Positions 1 to 8,499 of a DNA stretch of 64,000 bases are shown here, piece by piece (the stretch's first letter is position 1; the number at the start of each line of letters is the position of its first letter). The position numbers and the translations under genes are program-made. The DNA comes from Kluyvera sichuanensis. Lineage in GTDB: Bacteria; Pseudomonadota; Gammaproteobacteria; Enterobacterales; Enterobacteriaceae. Location of the stretch: NCBI RefSeq assembly GCF_014218705.1, contig NZ_JABBJF010000001.1:248001-312000 (forward strand), written 5' to 3'. The notes beneath the pieces were generated by a model. That model worked only from the letters and a program-made list of their open reading frames with translations. It ran no database searches and was not told the DNA's origin.

Positions 1-1010
1 CGGAACGGGCCGTCGGCCACGGAGCGACGTTCGATAAGACGCGGATGCACCTCAATCGACTGCGAGGTCTCGCGTTTGCTGACGATACGGTCCATCAGCA
101 TGTTAAACGCCGTCTCACCAAGCGAATCTTTCGGCTGGTGAATGGTCGTCAACGCCGGGGTGAAGAAACGCGAGTTGCGCACGTTATCATAACCGATCAG
201 CGAAATGTCCTGCGGCACGCGCAGACCCATTTCATCTGCGGCGCACAGTGCGCCCATCGCCATGATGTCACCACCGCAGAAGATAGCAGTAGGGCGCGGC
301 TGCTGCGACAGGATCTGCTGCATTGCGCGATAACCAGATTCGGGCTCGAAGTCACCCTGCACAATCCAGTTCTTCGGTACGTTGATCTGCGCTTCTTCCA
401 TCGCTTTCATAAAGCCTGCCAGACGACCCGCACCGGTGTTGCGCTCCAGTGGACCTGGGATCACACCGATATCGCGATGACCACGCTCAATCAGGTAACG
501 ACCGGCGGTATAGCCGCCTTCAAAGGCGTTATCAATGACCGAGTCGGTGAAGTCCGCTTTGGCTTCGCCCCAGTCCATTACCACCATTGGAATGTGACGG
601 TACTCTTCGAGCATCGTCAGCAGGGATTCCGGATACTCGGAGCACATGACCAGCAGGCCATCTACGCGCTTTTGCGCCATCATCGACAGGTAGGCGCGCT
701 GTTTTTCCAGGTTATTCCAGGCGTTGCCCAGAATCAGGGTATAACCTTTCTCAAAGCAGTTTTTCTCAACGGCTTCGATAATTTCGGCAAAGTAGGCCGC
801 TTCGCTGCTGGTTGCCAGCAAACCAATCGATTTGGTGTGGTTCACCTTCAGGCTGCGGGCAACGGCGCTCGGAGAGTAGTGCAACTCTTTGATCGCCGCC
901 CAAACGGCTTCACGCGTCTCCTCGGCGACAAAACGCGTTTTGTTAATTACATGTGATACGGTTGTAGTGGAAACGTTTGCGCGCTTCGCTACATCTTTAA
1001 TAGTTGCCAT
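1..1010 (-). CDS. purR: purine repressor PurR (3' end cut by window edge)
   Basis: LacI/GalR-family repressor of purine biosynthesis; uses hypoxanthine or guanine as corepressor and binds DNA as a dimer. The N-terminus begins [19 protein letters not shown], the helix-turn-helix plus hinge typical of PurR, followed by the periplasmic-binding-protein-like ligand domain. 336 codons are present and the last visible residues are VADGPF, so only about five C-terminal residues of the usual 341 are off the left edge. The ATG at 1008-1010 was chosen because it matches the family N-terminus. Two PurR-box sequences, one upstream and one inside the first codons, fit autoregulation as known in E. coli. 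Confidence 0.97.
   Translation of the reverse strand, partial: MATIKDVAKRANVSTTTVSHVINKTRFVAEETREAVWAAIKELHYSPSAVARSLKVNHTKSIGLLATSSEAAYFAEIIEAVEKNCFEKGYTLILGNAWNNLEKQRAYLSMMAQKRVDGLLVMCSEYPESLLTMLEEYRHIPMVVMDWGEAKADFTDSVIDNAFEGGYTAGRYLIERGHRDIGVIPGPLERNTGAGRLAGFMKAMEEAQINVPKNWIVQGDFEPESGYRAMQQILSQQPRPTAIFCGGDIMAMGALCAADEMGLRVPQDISLIGYDNVRNSRFFTPALTTIHQPKDSLGETAFNMLMDRIVSKRETSQSIEVHPRLIERRSVADGPF
967..982. promoter_or_regulatory. internal PurR operator candidate (O2-like)
   Basis: Read on the minus strand the core is GCAAACGTTTCC, inside purR codons for the recognition-helix region. It differs from the PurR consensus ANGCAANCGNTTNCNT only at the two outermost positions. E. coli purR carries a second operator at the corresponding place; function here is inferred. 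Confidence 0.55.
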
Positions 1011-1053
1011 TCCATCTCACTCCAGACCCTGGCCTGCCCCTGATAAAATCGAA

Positions 1054-1069
1054 AGGAAAACGTTTGCCT
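1054..1069. promoter_or_regulatory. PurR operator upstream of purR
   Basis: The minus strand reads AGGCAAACGTTTTCCT, a full match to the PurR consensus ANGCAANCGNTTNCNT, 44 bp upstream of the purR start codon. This is the expected place of the autoregulatory operator O1. Confidence 0.85.
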
Positions 1070-1304
1070 TCACACACCCTGACGCAATTTTGTGGATTGC
1101 GATTCGCCGGGAAAACGATACAGGACGACAGGAGGGGGTCAATGGCCGGTACGCTTATAAATAAGCGTCGAATTTTGACTTATCCTGACGCAAAGTGGAA
1201 GAGTAAAAACCAACATCCTGCTAAATCTGTGAAGATTTTTGCGCAATACTGTGCAAAAATGAGTTAGCTCAGTTTTGCTGTAGCGATAAAAAGGAGAAAA
1301 GTTG

Positions 1305-1394
1305 ATGAGTACCGAACTTAAGATGTCACTCACCACCACCGTCATTACCCTTGCGCTGATCGTTGCCGCAAGTTTGACTGCTGTACTGCATTAA
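1305..1394 (+). CDS. ynhF: small membrane protein YnhF (29 aa)
   Basis: A 29-residue single-pass membrane protein starting MSTELKMSLTTTV and ending LTAVLH. It resembles E. coli YnhF, a small inner-membrane protein of unknown function, in sequence, length and position between purR and ydhP. A strong ribosome-binding site (aaggag) lies about 9 bases upstream of the ATG. One hydrophobic segment spans roughly residues 8-26. It is transcribed divergently from purR. Confidence 0.85.
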   Translation: MSTELKMSLTTTVITLALIVAASLTAVLH

Positions 1395-1554
1395 TTCCTC
1401 TGCGAGGGGGCGCCCGCTCCCTCCTGTCTGATTGTTACCCGTTTAGCAATAATCTTTTGCTGTTTTGTACACTTCTGTTTTTATGTGATTGATGTCATGC
1501 TTTTGCCCATTATCGACATGCCGCGTCTGTCGTGCGGCCAACCGGAGCATTTGC

Positions 1555-2721
1555 ATGAAAATTAACTTTCCCTTACTGGCGTTAGCCATCGGGGCCTTTG
1601 GCATCGGGACTACCGAATTCTCGCCAATGGGGCTCCTGCCGGTGATCGCAAAAGGCGTGGACGTCTCCATTCCCGCAGCCGGGATGCTGATCAGCGCCTA
1701 TGCCGTAGGGGTGATGGTTGGTGCGCCGCTGATGACGCTGCTGCTTTCACATCGTGCCCGCCGTAACGCCCTGATCTTCCTGATGGCGATTTTTACCCTC
1801 GGCAACGTATTGTCGGCGATGGCGCCGGACTACACCACGCTGATGCTGTCGCGGATTATTACCAGCCTTAACCACGGCGCGTTCTTCGGCCTGGGTTCCG
1901 TTGTCGCTGCCAGCGTGGTGCCGAAGCATAAGCAGGCCAGCGCTGTGGCGACCATGTTTATGGGCTTGACGATTGCCAATATCGGCGGCGTGCCGGCGGC
2001 AACCTGGCTTGGTGAAACCATCGGCTGGCGGATGTCGTTCCTGGCAACGGCAGGCCTTGGCATTATTGCCATCCTGGGGCTGTGGTTCTCTCTGCCGAAG
2101 GGCGGGGCGGGTGAAAAACCGGACGTGAAACGCGAACTGTCGGTGCTGGTGCGTCCGCAGGTGCTGTCGGCGCTGCTGACTACCGTGCTGGGGGCGGGAG
2201 CGATGTTTACGCTCTATACCTATATTTCACCGGTGCTGCGGACGATAACTCACGCCACGCCAGCGTTTATTACGCTGATGCTGGTGTTGATTGGCGTCGG
2301 CTTCTCAATCGGTAACTATCTCGGCGGCAAATTCGCCGACCGTTCGGTGAGCGGAACGCTGAAGGGCTTCCTGCTACTGCTGATGGCAATCATGCTGGCG
2401 ATTCCTTTCCTTGCGCAAACGCAGGTGGGCGCGGCGTTCAGTATGGTGGTGTGGGGGGCTGCAACCTTCGCGGTGGTGCCACCGCTGCAGATGCGCGTGA
2501 TGCGCGTGGCACACGAAGCTCCGGGCCTTTCTTCCTCGGTGAATATCGGGGCGTTCAACCTGGGTAACGCACTGGGTGCGGTTGCGGGCGGGGCGGTGAT
2601 CTCCGGTGGTCTGGGTTACAGCTTTGTACCGGTGATGGGGGCGATTGTTGCCGCGCTGGCGCTGCTGGTGGTATTCCTGAGCGGCCGTTCACGCGGTGAA
2701 GAGGCGCTGGCCAGCCAGTAA
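1555..2721 (+). CDS. ydhP: MFS efflux transporter YdhP
   Basis: Major-facilitator transporter, 388 aa, close to E. coli YdhP (389 aa). It belongs to the drug:H+ antiporter/arabinose-efflux group (DHA1-like) and sits in the inner membrane. The N-terminus MKINFPLLALAIGAFGIGTTEF carries the GxxxxGTTEF signature, and about twelve hydrophobic segments follow. The ATG at 1555 has the Shine-Dalgarno sequence cggag and matches the family start. Substrate unknown. Two hairpins follow the stop codon. Confidence 0.93.
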   Translation: MKINFPLLALAIGAFGIGTTEFSPMGLLPVIAKGVDVSIPAAGMLISAYAVGVMVGAPLMTLLLSHRARRNALIFLMAIFTLGNVLSAMAPDYTTLMLSRIITSLNHGAFFGLGSVVAASVVPKHKQASAVATMFMGLTIANIGGVPAATWLGETIGWRMSFLATAGLGIIAILGLWFSLPKGGAGEKPDVKRELSVLVRPQVLSALLTTVLGAGAMFTLYTYISPVLRTITHATPAFITLMLVLIGVGFSIGNYLGGKFADRSVSGTLKGFLLLLMAIMLAIPFLAQTQVGAAFSMVVWGAATFAVVPPLQMRVMRVAHEAPGLSSSVNIGAFNLGNALGAVAGGAVISGGLGYSFVPVMGAIVAALALLVVFLSGRSRGEEALASQ

Positions 2722-2730
2722 AAACAAAAA

Positions 2731-2752
2731 CGCAGAAGGGAAACCTTCTGCG
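2731..2752 (+). repeat. hairpin downstream of ydhP
   Basis: A perfect 9-bp stem CGCAGAAGG/CCTTCTGCG closed by a GAAA loop, 9 bases after the ydhP stop. No T-run follows directly, so it is more likely an mRNA 3'-end protecting structure than a terminator by itself. Confidence 0.6.
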
Positions 2753-2761
2753 TGATACGAG

Positions 2762-2799
2762 ATAACCCGGCGGAGCATGGCGATGCCGGGTTATTTTTT
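2762..2799 (+). terminator. rho-independent terminator of ydhP
   Basis: Stem ATAACCCGGC/GCCGGGTTAT (10 bp, 13-base loop) followed on the plus strand by a T-run. It ends just before the sodB stop codon on the opposite strand. Confidence 0.8.
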
Positions 2800-2801
2800 G
2801 C

Positions 2802-3383
2802 TTACGCCGCCAGATTTTCAGCCACAAACGCCCAGTTCACCAGAGCCCAGAAGTGCTCCAGATAGTTTGGACGCGCATTGCGGTAGTCGATGTAGTAAGC
2901 GTGTTCCCACACGTCAACGGTCAGCAGTGGTTTCGCATCGGTGGTCAGCGGGGTTGCCGCGTTAGACGTTGAAACGATAGCCAGGGAACCATCCGCCTTC
3001 TTCACAAGCCAGGTCCAGCCCGCACCGAAGTTTTTCACTGCGGCATCGGTGAACTGTGCTTTGAATTCAGCGAAGGAACCAAAGGATTTAGCGATCGCAT
3101 CAGCGACGGCACCGGTTGGTTCGCCACCGGCATTAGGTGCCAGGCAGTTCCAGTAGAAGGTGTGGTTCCAGACCTGCGCTGCGTTGTTGAACACGCCGCC
3201 TTCAGAGGTACGGACGATCTCTTCCAGCGTTTTGCCTTCAAACGCCGTACCTTTGATCAGGTTGTTCAGGTTAGTGACATAGGTCTGGTGGTGTTTGCCG
3301 TAATGATACTCCAGGGTTTCCACGGAAATGTGCGGAACAAGAGCGTCTTTGGCATATGGTAATGCAGGTAATTCGAACGACAT
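2802..3383 (-). CDS. sodB: superoxide dismutase [Fe] SodB
   Basis: Iron superoxide dismutase, 193 aa (family length), dismutating superoxide in the cytoplasm. The metal ligands expected for Fe/Mn-SOD are visible: H27 (EYHYGKHH), H74 (NHTFYW), D157 and H161 (DVWEHAYY). The Fe-type signature AGWTWLV is present. The start codon is preceded by the ribosome-binding site aaggagagtagca, as in E. coli sodB. It stands alone, convergent with ydhP. Confidence 0.98.
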   Translation of the reverse strand: MSFELPALPYAKDALVPHISVETLEYHYGKHHQTYVTNLNNLIKGTAFEGKTLEEIVRTSEGGVFNNAAQVWNHTFYWNCLAPNAGGEPTGAVADAIAKSFGSFAEFKAQFTDAAVKNFGAGWTWLVKKADGSLAIVSTSNAATPLTTDAKPLLTVDVWEHAYYIDYRNARPNYLEHFWALVNWAFVAENLAA

Positions 3384-3405
3384 TGCTACTCTCCTTTATT
3401 ATATT
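3381..3405 (-). promoter_or_regulatory. sodB translation-initiation region, probable RyhB target
   Basis: The mRNA around the start reads AATAAAGGAGAGTAGCAATG, the region of E. coli sodB mRNA paired by the iron-responsive small RNA RyhB. Conservation of the whole block suggests the same control; RyhB itself is not in the window. Confidence 0.5.
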
Positions 3406-3473
3406 TGTACACTCAATAACCATGTATTAAGTAGGGATAGAGTAACAAATTAAAAGGTGAGATAAAAGATAAG

Positions 3474-3503
3474 CTTACCCCGTTTATTAACAAACGGGGT
3501 AAG
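3474..3503 (-). terminator. hairpin terminator of mepH
   Basis: Perfect 12-bp stem CTTACCCCGTTT/AAACGGGGTAAG with a 6-base loop, three bases past the mepH stop. On the minus strand it is followed by a short, imperfect T-rich stretch. Confidence 0.65.
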
Positions 3504-3506
3504 TGA

Positions 3507-4328
3507 TTAACGAATTGTCTTTGGTGTCACAACGCGGCGGGCGCCGACGTAGTGACGGACCCAATAGTCTTCGCTCAGTGACGTTATCTGGATGTCCTGG
3601 CCGGTGCGCGGAGACTGAATAAATTTACCGTTACCGACGTACACGCCAACGTGATCGGCGGTGCCGCGGCCCTGAGTACGGAAGAAGACCAGATCGCCGC
3701 TTTCCAGCTCGCCACGTTCAACCGGGCGGGCATCGCGCAGGTGATACATTTCGTTGGCAGTACGGGGAATACGGATGTTGACCAGATCTTTGTAAGCGTA
3801 ATAGACCAGACCGCTGCAGTCGAAACCGGTACGAGGGGAGTTACCACCCCAGCGATAAGGTTTTCCTAATTGGCCCATCAGCTTATTCATCGCGGTCTTC
3901 TGTACTTTCTGTACGCGAACTTTGTGCGCAGCGGCGATGGTCATCGGTTTGGATTCTACAGAACTGGTGGTGCAGACCTTCTTGTGACCTTTGCGAACCT
4001 TGCAGGTCGTGGTGACGCTGGCGGTTTTGACCGCGCTGCTTTTCGCGTGGGTTTTAGCGGAGGCTGTTTTCGATTTGCTGGCGGCTGGAGTCGCTTTCTT
4101 CGCTACGGCTGGCGTGGTTTTCTTCTTAGCGGCAACCGGAGTGGATTTTTTCTTAGCGTTAGATTTATTGTCCGCGTTCTTTTTCTTGCGTTCACTGCTT
4201 TTTACAGGAAGCGACTTTTGCGCCGTTGGGGTTTTGGCATGCCCTGTAGCATGCGCCAACGGCGTGAAGGATAACGATGTAAACAGCAATGCACAGAGCG
4301 TGAACGACCATTTTTTTATCTGCGCCAC
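3507..4328 (-). CDS. mepH: murein DD-endopeptidase MepH (NlpC/P60)
   Basis: C40-family peptidoglycan endopeptidase that cuts D-Ala-mDAP cross-links during wall growth (YdhO/MepH). With the GTG start at 4326-4328 the protein is 273 aa (E. coli 271). It has a signal peptide ending near HATGHA, then a Lys/Ala/Thr/Ser-rich linker at about residues 30-135, then the NlpC/P60 domain. Catalytic Cys171 lies in TGFDCSGL and His226 in DHVGVYVG. An in-frame ATG at 4413-4415 would add 29 residues without membrane character before the signal peptide. The GTG has agaggg upstream and matches the family start. Confidence 0.9.
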   Translation of the reverse strand: MAQIKKWSFTLCALLFTSLSFTPLAHATGHAKTPTAQKSLPVKSSERKKKNADNKSNAKKKSTPVAAKKKTTPAVAKKATPAASKSKTASAKTHAKSSAVKTASVTTTCKVRKGHKKVCTTSSVESKPMTIAAAHKVRVQKVQKTAMNKLMGQLGKPYRWGGNSPRTGFDCSGLVYYAYKDLVNIRIPRTANEMYHLRDARPVERGELESGDLVFFRTQGRGTADHVGVYVGNGKFIQSPRTGQDIQITSLSEDYWVRHYVGARRVVTPKTIR

Positions 4329-4671
4329 TGAACAACCCTCTGAGTAAGATGCAGGCCAAATGTCCTTGCCTGGGTATGGTTTACAAAACCCAACGATTCT
4401 AATCCATAAAAACACGAAATGTTAATAGTGTTTTTAAGGATAAAACGTTGTTTCGTTAGCAACTGCAAAAAAAAACATCATTTGATACATAATGAGTCAA
4501 ATAATGAGCAAGCTTTTCATCAGCCTGCCGATAAACTCATATTTATAAAGCAACTTAACGGTTCAGACGATAAAATAGTAATGCGTGAACAAAATGTTAT
4601 TTTCTGTTCAGGGTCTGAAACGTTACAATGTCAGACTACTGCCGTAAAAAGAAGTTTGAGGAAGCAAGATA
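4329..4671. other. 343-bp divergent intergenic region mepH/grxD
   Basis: AT-rich region between two divergent genes with no convincing gene. It should hold the promoters of both. No clear operator palindrome was seen. The grxD ribosome-binding site (gaggaagc) is at its right edge. Confidence 0.6.
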
Positions 4672-5016
4672 ATGAGCGAGACAATTGAAAAAATTCAGCG
4701 CCAGATCGCTGAAAACCCAATCCTGCTGTACATGAAAGGTTCCCCGAAACTGCCTAGCTGCGGTTTCTCTGCACAGGCCGTTCAGGCACTGTCTGCCTGC
4801 GGTGAGCGCTTTGCTTATGTCGACATCCTGCAGAACCCGGACATTCGTGCCGAGCTGCCGAAATATGCAAACTGGCCGACCTTCCCACAGCTGTGGGTAG
4901 ACGGTGAGTTGGTTGGCGGCTGTGACATCATCATTGAAATGTACCAGCGCGGTGAACTGCAGCCTCTGATTAAAGAGACTGCGGCGAAATACGCTGAAGA
5001 GCCGAAAGCAGAATAA
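4672..5016 (+). CDS. grxD: monothiol glutaredoxin GrxD (Grx4)
   Basis: Monothiol glutaredoxin with the CGFS active site at residues 30-33 (LPSCGFSAQ). It is involved in [2Fe-2S] cluster binding and delivery, with BolA-type partners. 114 aa against 115 in E. coli. The glutathione-binding WPTFPQLW (TVP-loop equivalent) and GGCD motifs are present. The ATG has gaggaag upstream. In E. coli the lhr helicase gene lies between grxD and rnt; here the two genes are convergent and share one terminator. Confidence 0.97.
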   Translation: MSETIEKIQRQIAENPILLYMKGSPKLPSCGFSAQAVQALSACGERFAYVDILQNPDIRAELPKYANWPTFPQLWVDGELVGGCDIIIEMYQRGELQPLIKETAAKYAEEPKAE

Positions 5017-5045
5017 TCGGTTTGCCCGGACATTGGGCATAGAAA

Positions 5046-5076
5046 TAAAAAAGCGACCTTCAGGTCGCTTTTTTTA
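5046..5076. terminator. bidirectional terminator grxD/rnt
   Basis: Stem AAGCGACC/GGTCGCTT with a 4-base loop, flanked by A-run and T-run so it works on both strands. It separates the convergent genes grxD and rnt. Confidence 0.9.
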
Positions 5077-5081
5077 TGCCG

Positions 5082-5729
5082 CTATTCTTCAGTCGATATC
5101 GGCAGCGGCCAGCCGCCGAGGCGTTTCCAGCGGTTGACGATTTCGCAGAATAGAATGGCGGTCTGTTCAGTGTCATACAGCGCCGAGTGCGCCTGGCTGC
5201 TGTCGAAATCCATGCCCGCCGCGGTACAGGCTTTTGACAGCACGGTTTGCCCTAATGCCAGCCCGCTCAGTGCGGCGGTGTCGAAGGTGACGAACGGGTG
5301 GAACGGATTACGTTTGAGCGACGCACGATCGGCGGCAGCCATCATAAAGCTGTGGTCGAAGGTGGCGTTATGCGCCACCATAATGGCACGATTGCAGTCG
5401 CTATCTTTCATGCCTTTGCGCACCATCTTAAAGATGGCGTGCAGTGCGTCATACTCGCTGACCGCGCCGCGCAGCGGGTTGTTCGGATCGATACCGTTGA
5501 ACGCCAGCGCTTCCGGCTCGAGGTTAGCGCCTTCAAATGGTTCAACGTGGAAATGCAACGTCGTGTCCGGCATCAGCCAGCCTTGCTCATCCATTTTCAA
5601 CGTAATTGCCGCTATTTCGAGCAGGGCATCCGTTTTGGCATTGAATCCCGCAGTTTCCACATCAATCACTACCGGATAAAACCCACGAAAACGGTCGCAT
5701 AGACCATTAAGTTGCACATTGTCGGACAT
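5082..5729 (-). CDS. rnt: ribonuclease T
   Basis: RNase T, 215 aa, a DEDDh 3'-5' exonuclease that trims tRNA, 5S and 23S rRNA 3' ends. ExoI motif D23-x-E25 ([10 protein letters not shown]) is visible, followed by the motif around [10 protein letters not shown] and the C-terminal H...D motif in [14 protein letters not shown]. Length equals the E. coli protein. In E. coli lhr follows rnt on the same strand; it is absent here. Confidence 0.97.
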   Translation of the reverse strand: MSDNVQLNGLCDRFRGFYPVVIDVETAGFNAKTDALLEIAAITLKMDEQGWLMPDTTLHFHVEPFEGANLEPEALAFNGIDPNNPLRGAVSEYDALHAIFKMVRKGMKDSDCNRAIMVAHNATFDHSFMMAAADRASLKRNPFHPFVTFDTAALSGLALGQTVLSKACTAAGMDFDSSQAHSALYDTEQTAILFCEIVNRWKRLGGWPLPISTEE

Positions 5730-5799
5730 CAGAATCTCTTCACTTAGAAAAAGTAGCGCGCATTATGGCAAATTTTGCCGCGGCTTGGAAAGGCGGGGT

Positions 5800-5826
5800 A
5801 AAAAAACGGGCGCCTTAGGCACCCGT
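5800..5826 (-). terminator. terminator of gloA
   Basis: On the minus strand, stem ACGGGTGCC/GGCGCCCGT (one G-T pair) with a TAA loop and a run of seven Ts, 7 bases after the gloA stop. Confidence 0.88.
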
Positions 5827-5833
5827 GGAGGAG

Positions 5834-6241
5834 TTAGTTGCCAAGGCCTTTGCCGGCATCTTTCTCTTCGATCAGTTCGATTTTATAGCCGTCCGGGTCT
5901 TCAACAAACGCGATCACCGTGGTGCCGCCTTTAACCGGGCCTGCTTCACGAGTGACGTTGCCGCCGTTCTGGCGAATGCGGTCACAGGCTTCTGCGGCGT
6001 TGTCCACGCTCAGGGCGATATGGCCGTAGGCGGTGCCCAGCTCGTATTTATCCACGCCCCAGTTGTAGGTCAGCTCAATCACCGCTTCATCGCTCTCTTC
6101 GCCGTAGCCGACGAAAGCCAGAGAGTACTTATATTCGGTGTTTTCGCTGGTGCGCAGCAGCTTCATGCCCAGCACGTTGGTGTAGAAATCAATGGAGCGT
6201 TGCAGGTCGCCGACGCGCAGCATGGTATGCAGTAAACGCAT
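5834..6241 (-). CDS. gloA: lactoylglutathione lyase (glyoxalase I)
   Basis: Ni-dependent glyoxalase I, 135 aa, converting the methylglyoxal-glutathione hemithioacetal to S-lactoylglutathione. The four metal ligands are in place: H5, E56, H74 and E122. It lies downstream of nemRA, whose NemA acts on electrophiles. In E. coli the three genes form the nemRA-gloA electrophile-response operon; the same order and strand here suggest the same control. Confidence 0.97.
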   Translation of the reverse strand: MRLLHTMLRVGDLQRSIDFYTNVLGMKLLRTSENTEYKYSLAFVGYGEESDEAVIELTYNWGVDKYELGTAYGHIALSVDNAAEACDRIRQNGGNVTREAGPVKGGTTVIAFVEDPDGYKIELIEEKDAGKGLGN

Positions 6242-6317
6242 GTTATCCCTCGTCCTTACTTATGAATAATCTGGCTAGTATAGCGGCGGAAGGCCGCCGC
6301 TATCAATCAACGTGGGA

Positions 6318-7415
6318 TTACAGCGCAGGGTAGTCGGTGTAACCTTCCGCGCCGCCGCCATAGAAGCTTTCCGGACGCTGCGGGTTCAGCTCGGCTTTAT
6401 GCAGCAGACGAGCGACCAGATCCGGGTTGGCGATGTAGTCGCGACCAAAGGCCACGGCATCGATTAAGCCTTTCTCAATCAGCGCTTCCGCTTTTTCCGG
6501 GGTGTAGGCGCCTGCACCGATAATCGGGCCGTGGAAACGAGCGCGTACTTTTTCGCGGAAGGCTTCGCTGTATGGCTGACCGCCGGCCCAGTCTGGTTCA
6601 GACATGTGCAGGTAGGCGATACCGCGTTTGCCTAGCTCTTCAATTAAGTAGAGCGCATCGGCTTCTTCGTTCGGGCCGTTGTCGACGTTCTGGAAAGTAC
6701 CAATTGGCGACACGCGGATACCGATACGGTCTGCACCCCATTCTTTGATCCCTGCATCAACCACTTCCAGCACCAGACGTGCGCGATTTTCGACGCTGCC
6801 GCCGTACTGGTCGGTACGATGGTTAGAGGATGGCGACAGGAACTGGTGCAGCAGATAACCGTGCGCGGAGTGCAGTTCAACCAGGTCGAAACCGGCTTCA
6901 CGAGCGTTAGCAATCGCCTGACGGAAATCGTTGACGATGCCAGGGATCTCTTCGGTTTCCAGCGCACGCGGCATGGAGGTATCAACGCGAGTGGCGTGAC
7001 CGTTCTCATCGCGCAGCGACGTACGGGTGTTCGCGCTCAGCGCGGAAGGGGCAACCGGCGCTTCACCGTTTGGCTGCAGGCTGGAGTGGGAGATACGCCC
7101 GGTGTGCCACAGCTGAACGGCGATGCGACCATCTTCGGCGTGAACGCCAGCGGTGATTTTCTGCCATGCGGCAATCTGTTCAGGGCTGTGCAGGCCAGGA
7201 GCGCCCTGGTAGCCTTTCGCCTGAGCGGAGATTTGGGTCGCTTCGGAGATGATAAGACCGGAGCTGGCACGTTGGCGATAGTACTCGGCCATCAGCGGGG
7301 TAGGAATGTCACCCGGAACGATGCTGCGCAGACGCGTCAGCGGGGCCATAAACACGCGGTTCGGGGCAGTAACCGCACCCACTTTCAGTGGGGTAAACAG
7401 TTTTTCTTGCGACAT
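6318..7415 (-). CDS. nemA: N-ethylmaleimide reductase (Old Yellow Enzyme)
   Basis: FMN-dependent ene-reductase of the Old Yellow Enzyme family, 365 aa as in E. coli. It reduces N-ethylmaleimide, nitro-esters and other electrophiles using NADPH. The TIM-barrel signature [20 protein letters not shown] carries the substrate-binding H-x-x-H pair, and the C-terminal FMN-phosphate loop is [11 protein letters not shown]. The start ATG at 7413-7415 gives [13 protein letters not shown] and is preceded by aggag; an in-frame extension to 7487 has no family match and overlaps nemR. A NemR-like half palindrome lies just upstream. Confidence 0.97.
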   Translation of the reverse strand: MSQEKLFTPLKVGAVTAPNRVFMAPLTRLRSIVPGDIPTPLMAEYYRQRASSGLIISEATQISAQAKGYQGAPGLHSPEQIAAWQKITAGVHAEDGRIAVQLWHTGRISHSSLQPNGEAPVAPSALSANTRTSLRDENGHATRVDTSMPRALETEEIPGIVNDFRQAIANAREAGFDLVELHSAHGYLLHQFLSPSSNHRTDQYGGSVENRARLVLEVVDAGIKEWGADRIGIRVSPIGTFQNVDNGPNEEADALYLIEELGKRGIAYLHMSEPDWAGGQPYSEAFREKVRARFHGPIIGAGAYTPEKAEALIEKGLIDAVAFGRDYIANPDLVARLLHKAELNPQRPESFYGGGAEGYTDYPAL

Positions 7416-7428
7416 GGTGACTCCTGAG

Positions 7429-7443
7429 TAGACCGGTCGTCTA
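7429..7443. promoter_or_regulatory. NemR-box-like imperfect palindrome before nemA
   Basis: TAGAC and GTCTA arms (5 bp) around CGGTC, in the short nemR-nemA gap immediately upstream of the nemA ribosome-binding site. The arms match those of the nemR operator. Function unproven. Confidence 0.35.
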
Positions 7444-7470
7444 GTGATTAACGAAATAAAAACGCCGGGT

Positions 7471-8067
7471 TTAGTCCGGCGCGGCAATCAGATTCCTGAC
7501 GTGCGTCAGCGCGCTTTCAAGCGGCGTTGAACTGCGGGCCATTTTCGCCTGCAGATTTGCGCCCAACCACAGCGAGTAGAGTACCTGCGCCGTGGCTTCG
7601 GCTTCGCCACTGAATTTAAGGCAACCTTCACGGCGGCCATTTTCCAGCGCTTGCGCCAGCAGAGCCATAATCTGGCTGGCACCTTTGTTCATTTCTGTGC
7701 GCATATCTTCGGAAAGATCGCACACTTCGGCAGAGAGTTTAACGGTCAGACAACCGCTGATAAGACCCTGCTGGCAAAACTGGGTGAGCGTGTGCTGGTA
7801 ATAGTCCAGCAGGCGGTCACGGTAGTTGCCTGCGCCCTGGGTAAAATGCTGCACCAGGCGCTGGTGATAATCGGCAAAGTGCCGTTCCAGCATCGCGACG
7901 CCAAACGCCTCTTTTGAACGGAAATAGTGATAAAACGACCCCTTCGGCACTTCCGCCGTCTTCAGGAGTTCGCTAAGCCCCATTCCGGTAAACCCCCGGT
8001 GCATGCAAAGACGCTCGCCGGTAGCCAGAATGTGTTCACGGGTATCATGTTCAATCAATTTGCTCAT
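7471..8067 (-). CDS. nemR: TetR-family electrophile/HOCl-sensing repressor NemR
   Basis: TetR-family repressor, 198 aa from the ATG at 8065-8067 (E. coli NemR 199 aa). The N-terminal helix-turn-helix includes [20 protein letters not shown], the NemR signature. Conserved cysteines include the one in [13 protein letters not shown]. It controls nemRA-gloA in response to reactive electrophiles and chlorine species. A GTG three codons upstream (8076) is possible. A perfect NemR box lies upstream at 8082-8097. Confidence 0.95.
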   Translation of the reverse strand: MSKLIEHDTREHILATGERLCMHRGFTGMGLSELLKTAEVPKGSFYHYFRSKEAFGVAMLERHFADYHQRLVQHFTQGAGNYRDRLLDYYQHTLTQFCQQGLISGCLTVKLSAEVCDLSEDMRTEMNKGASQIMALLAQALENGRREGCLKFSGEAEATAQVLYSLWLGANLQAKMARSSTPLESALTHVRNLIAAPD

Positions 8068-8081
8068 GCGATGCACTGTAA

Positions 8082-8097
8082 TAGACCGATTGGTCTA
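8082..8097. promoter_or_regulatory. NemR operator
   Basis: TAGACC-GATT-GGTCTA, a perfect 6-bp inverted repeat 14 bp upstream of nemR. It matches the NemR box described for E. coli. Confidence 0.85.
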
Positions 8098-8209
8098 ATG
8101 CAAATGAATTTTTGAAAATGCAGGTTCACCCGCACGATGTGGGAGAAAAGTTGCGCCCCGGTGATTAAACGTCTTCAATGAGAGTATGACGTGGTAAAAG
8201 GGGGCTAAC

Positions 8210-8449
8210 GTGGCGGAGCAACTGGAGTTTTTCCCGGTTCAAAGTCCGTGCCGGGGAATTTGTCAGTCGGATGAGCGCGGATTTTGCCGTGGCTGTTTTC
8301 GCAGCCGCGATGAACGCTTCAATTGGCAAAAAATGAACGATGCGCAAAAACAGGAGGTGCTGCGGCTCTGTCGTCAGCGTCTGCTGCGTAAATTACGCGC
8401 GGGTAAAGCGACGAATACGGAAGATCCTCAGCAGCCCTCACTGTTTTAA
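8210..8449 (+). CDS. ydhL: DUF1289 protein YdhL
   Basis: A 79-aa protein of the DUF1289 family with the cysteine cluster PCRGICQSDERGFCRGC near residues 13-29, suggestive of metal binding. It starts with GTG at 8210 and is divergent from nemR. The E. coli homologue YdhL has the same length and position. Function unknown. Confidence 0.85.
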   Translation: MAEQLEFFPVQSPCRGICQSDERGFCRGCFRSRDERFNWQKMNDAQKQEVLRLCRQRLLRKLRAGKATNTEDPQQPSLF

Positions 8450-8499
8450 GCGCAAAAGTGCGTATACTCAATTCAATTTTTTTTGTTGAGGAAGTGGTT

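Noticed and set aside
45-956. Long open frame on the plus strand within purR
   Set aside because: It lies fully opposite purR, has no recognisable domain and is a codon-bias shadow.
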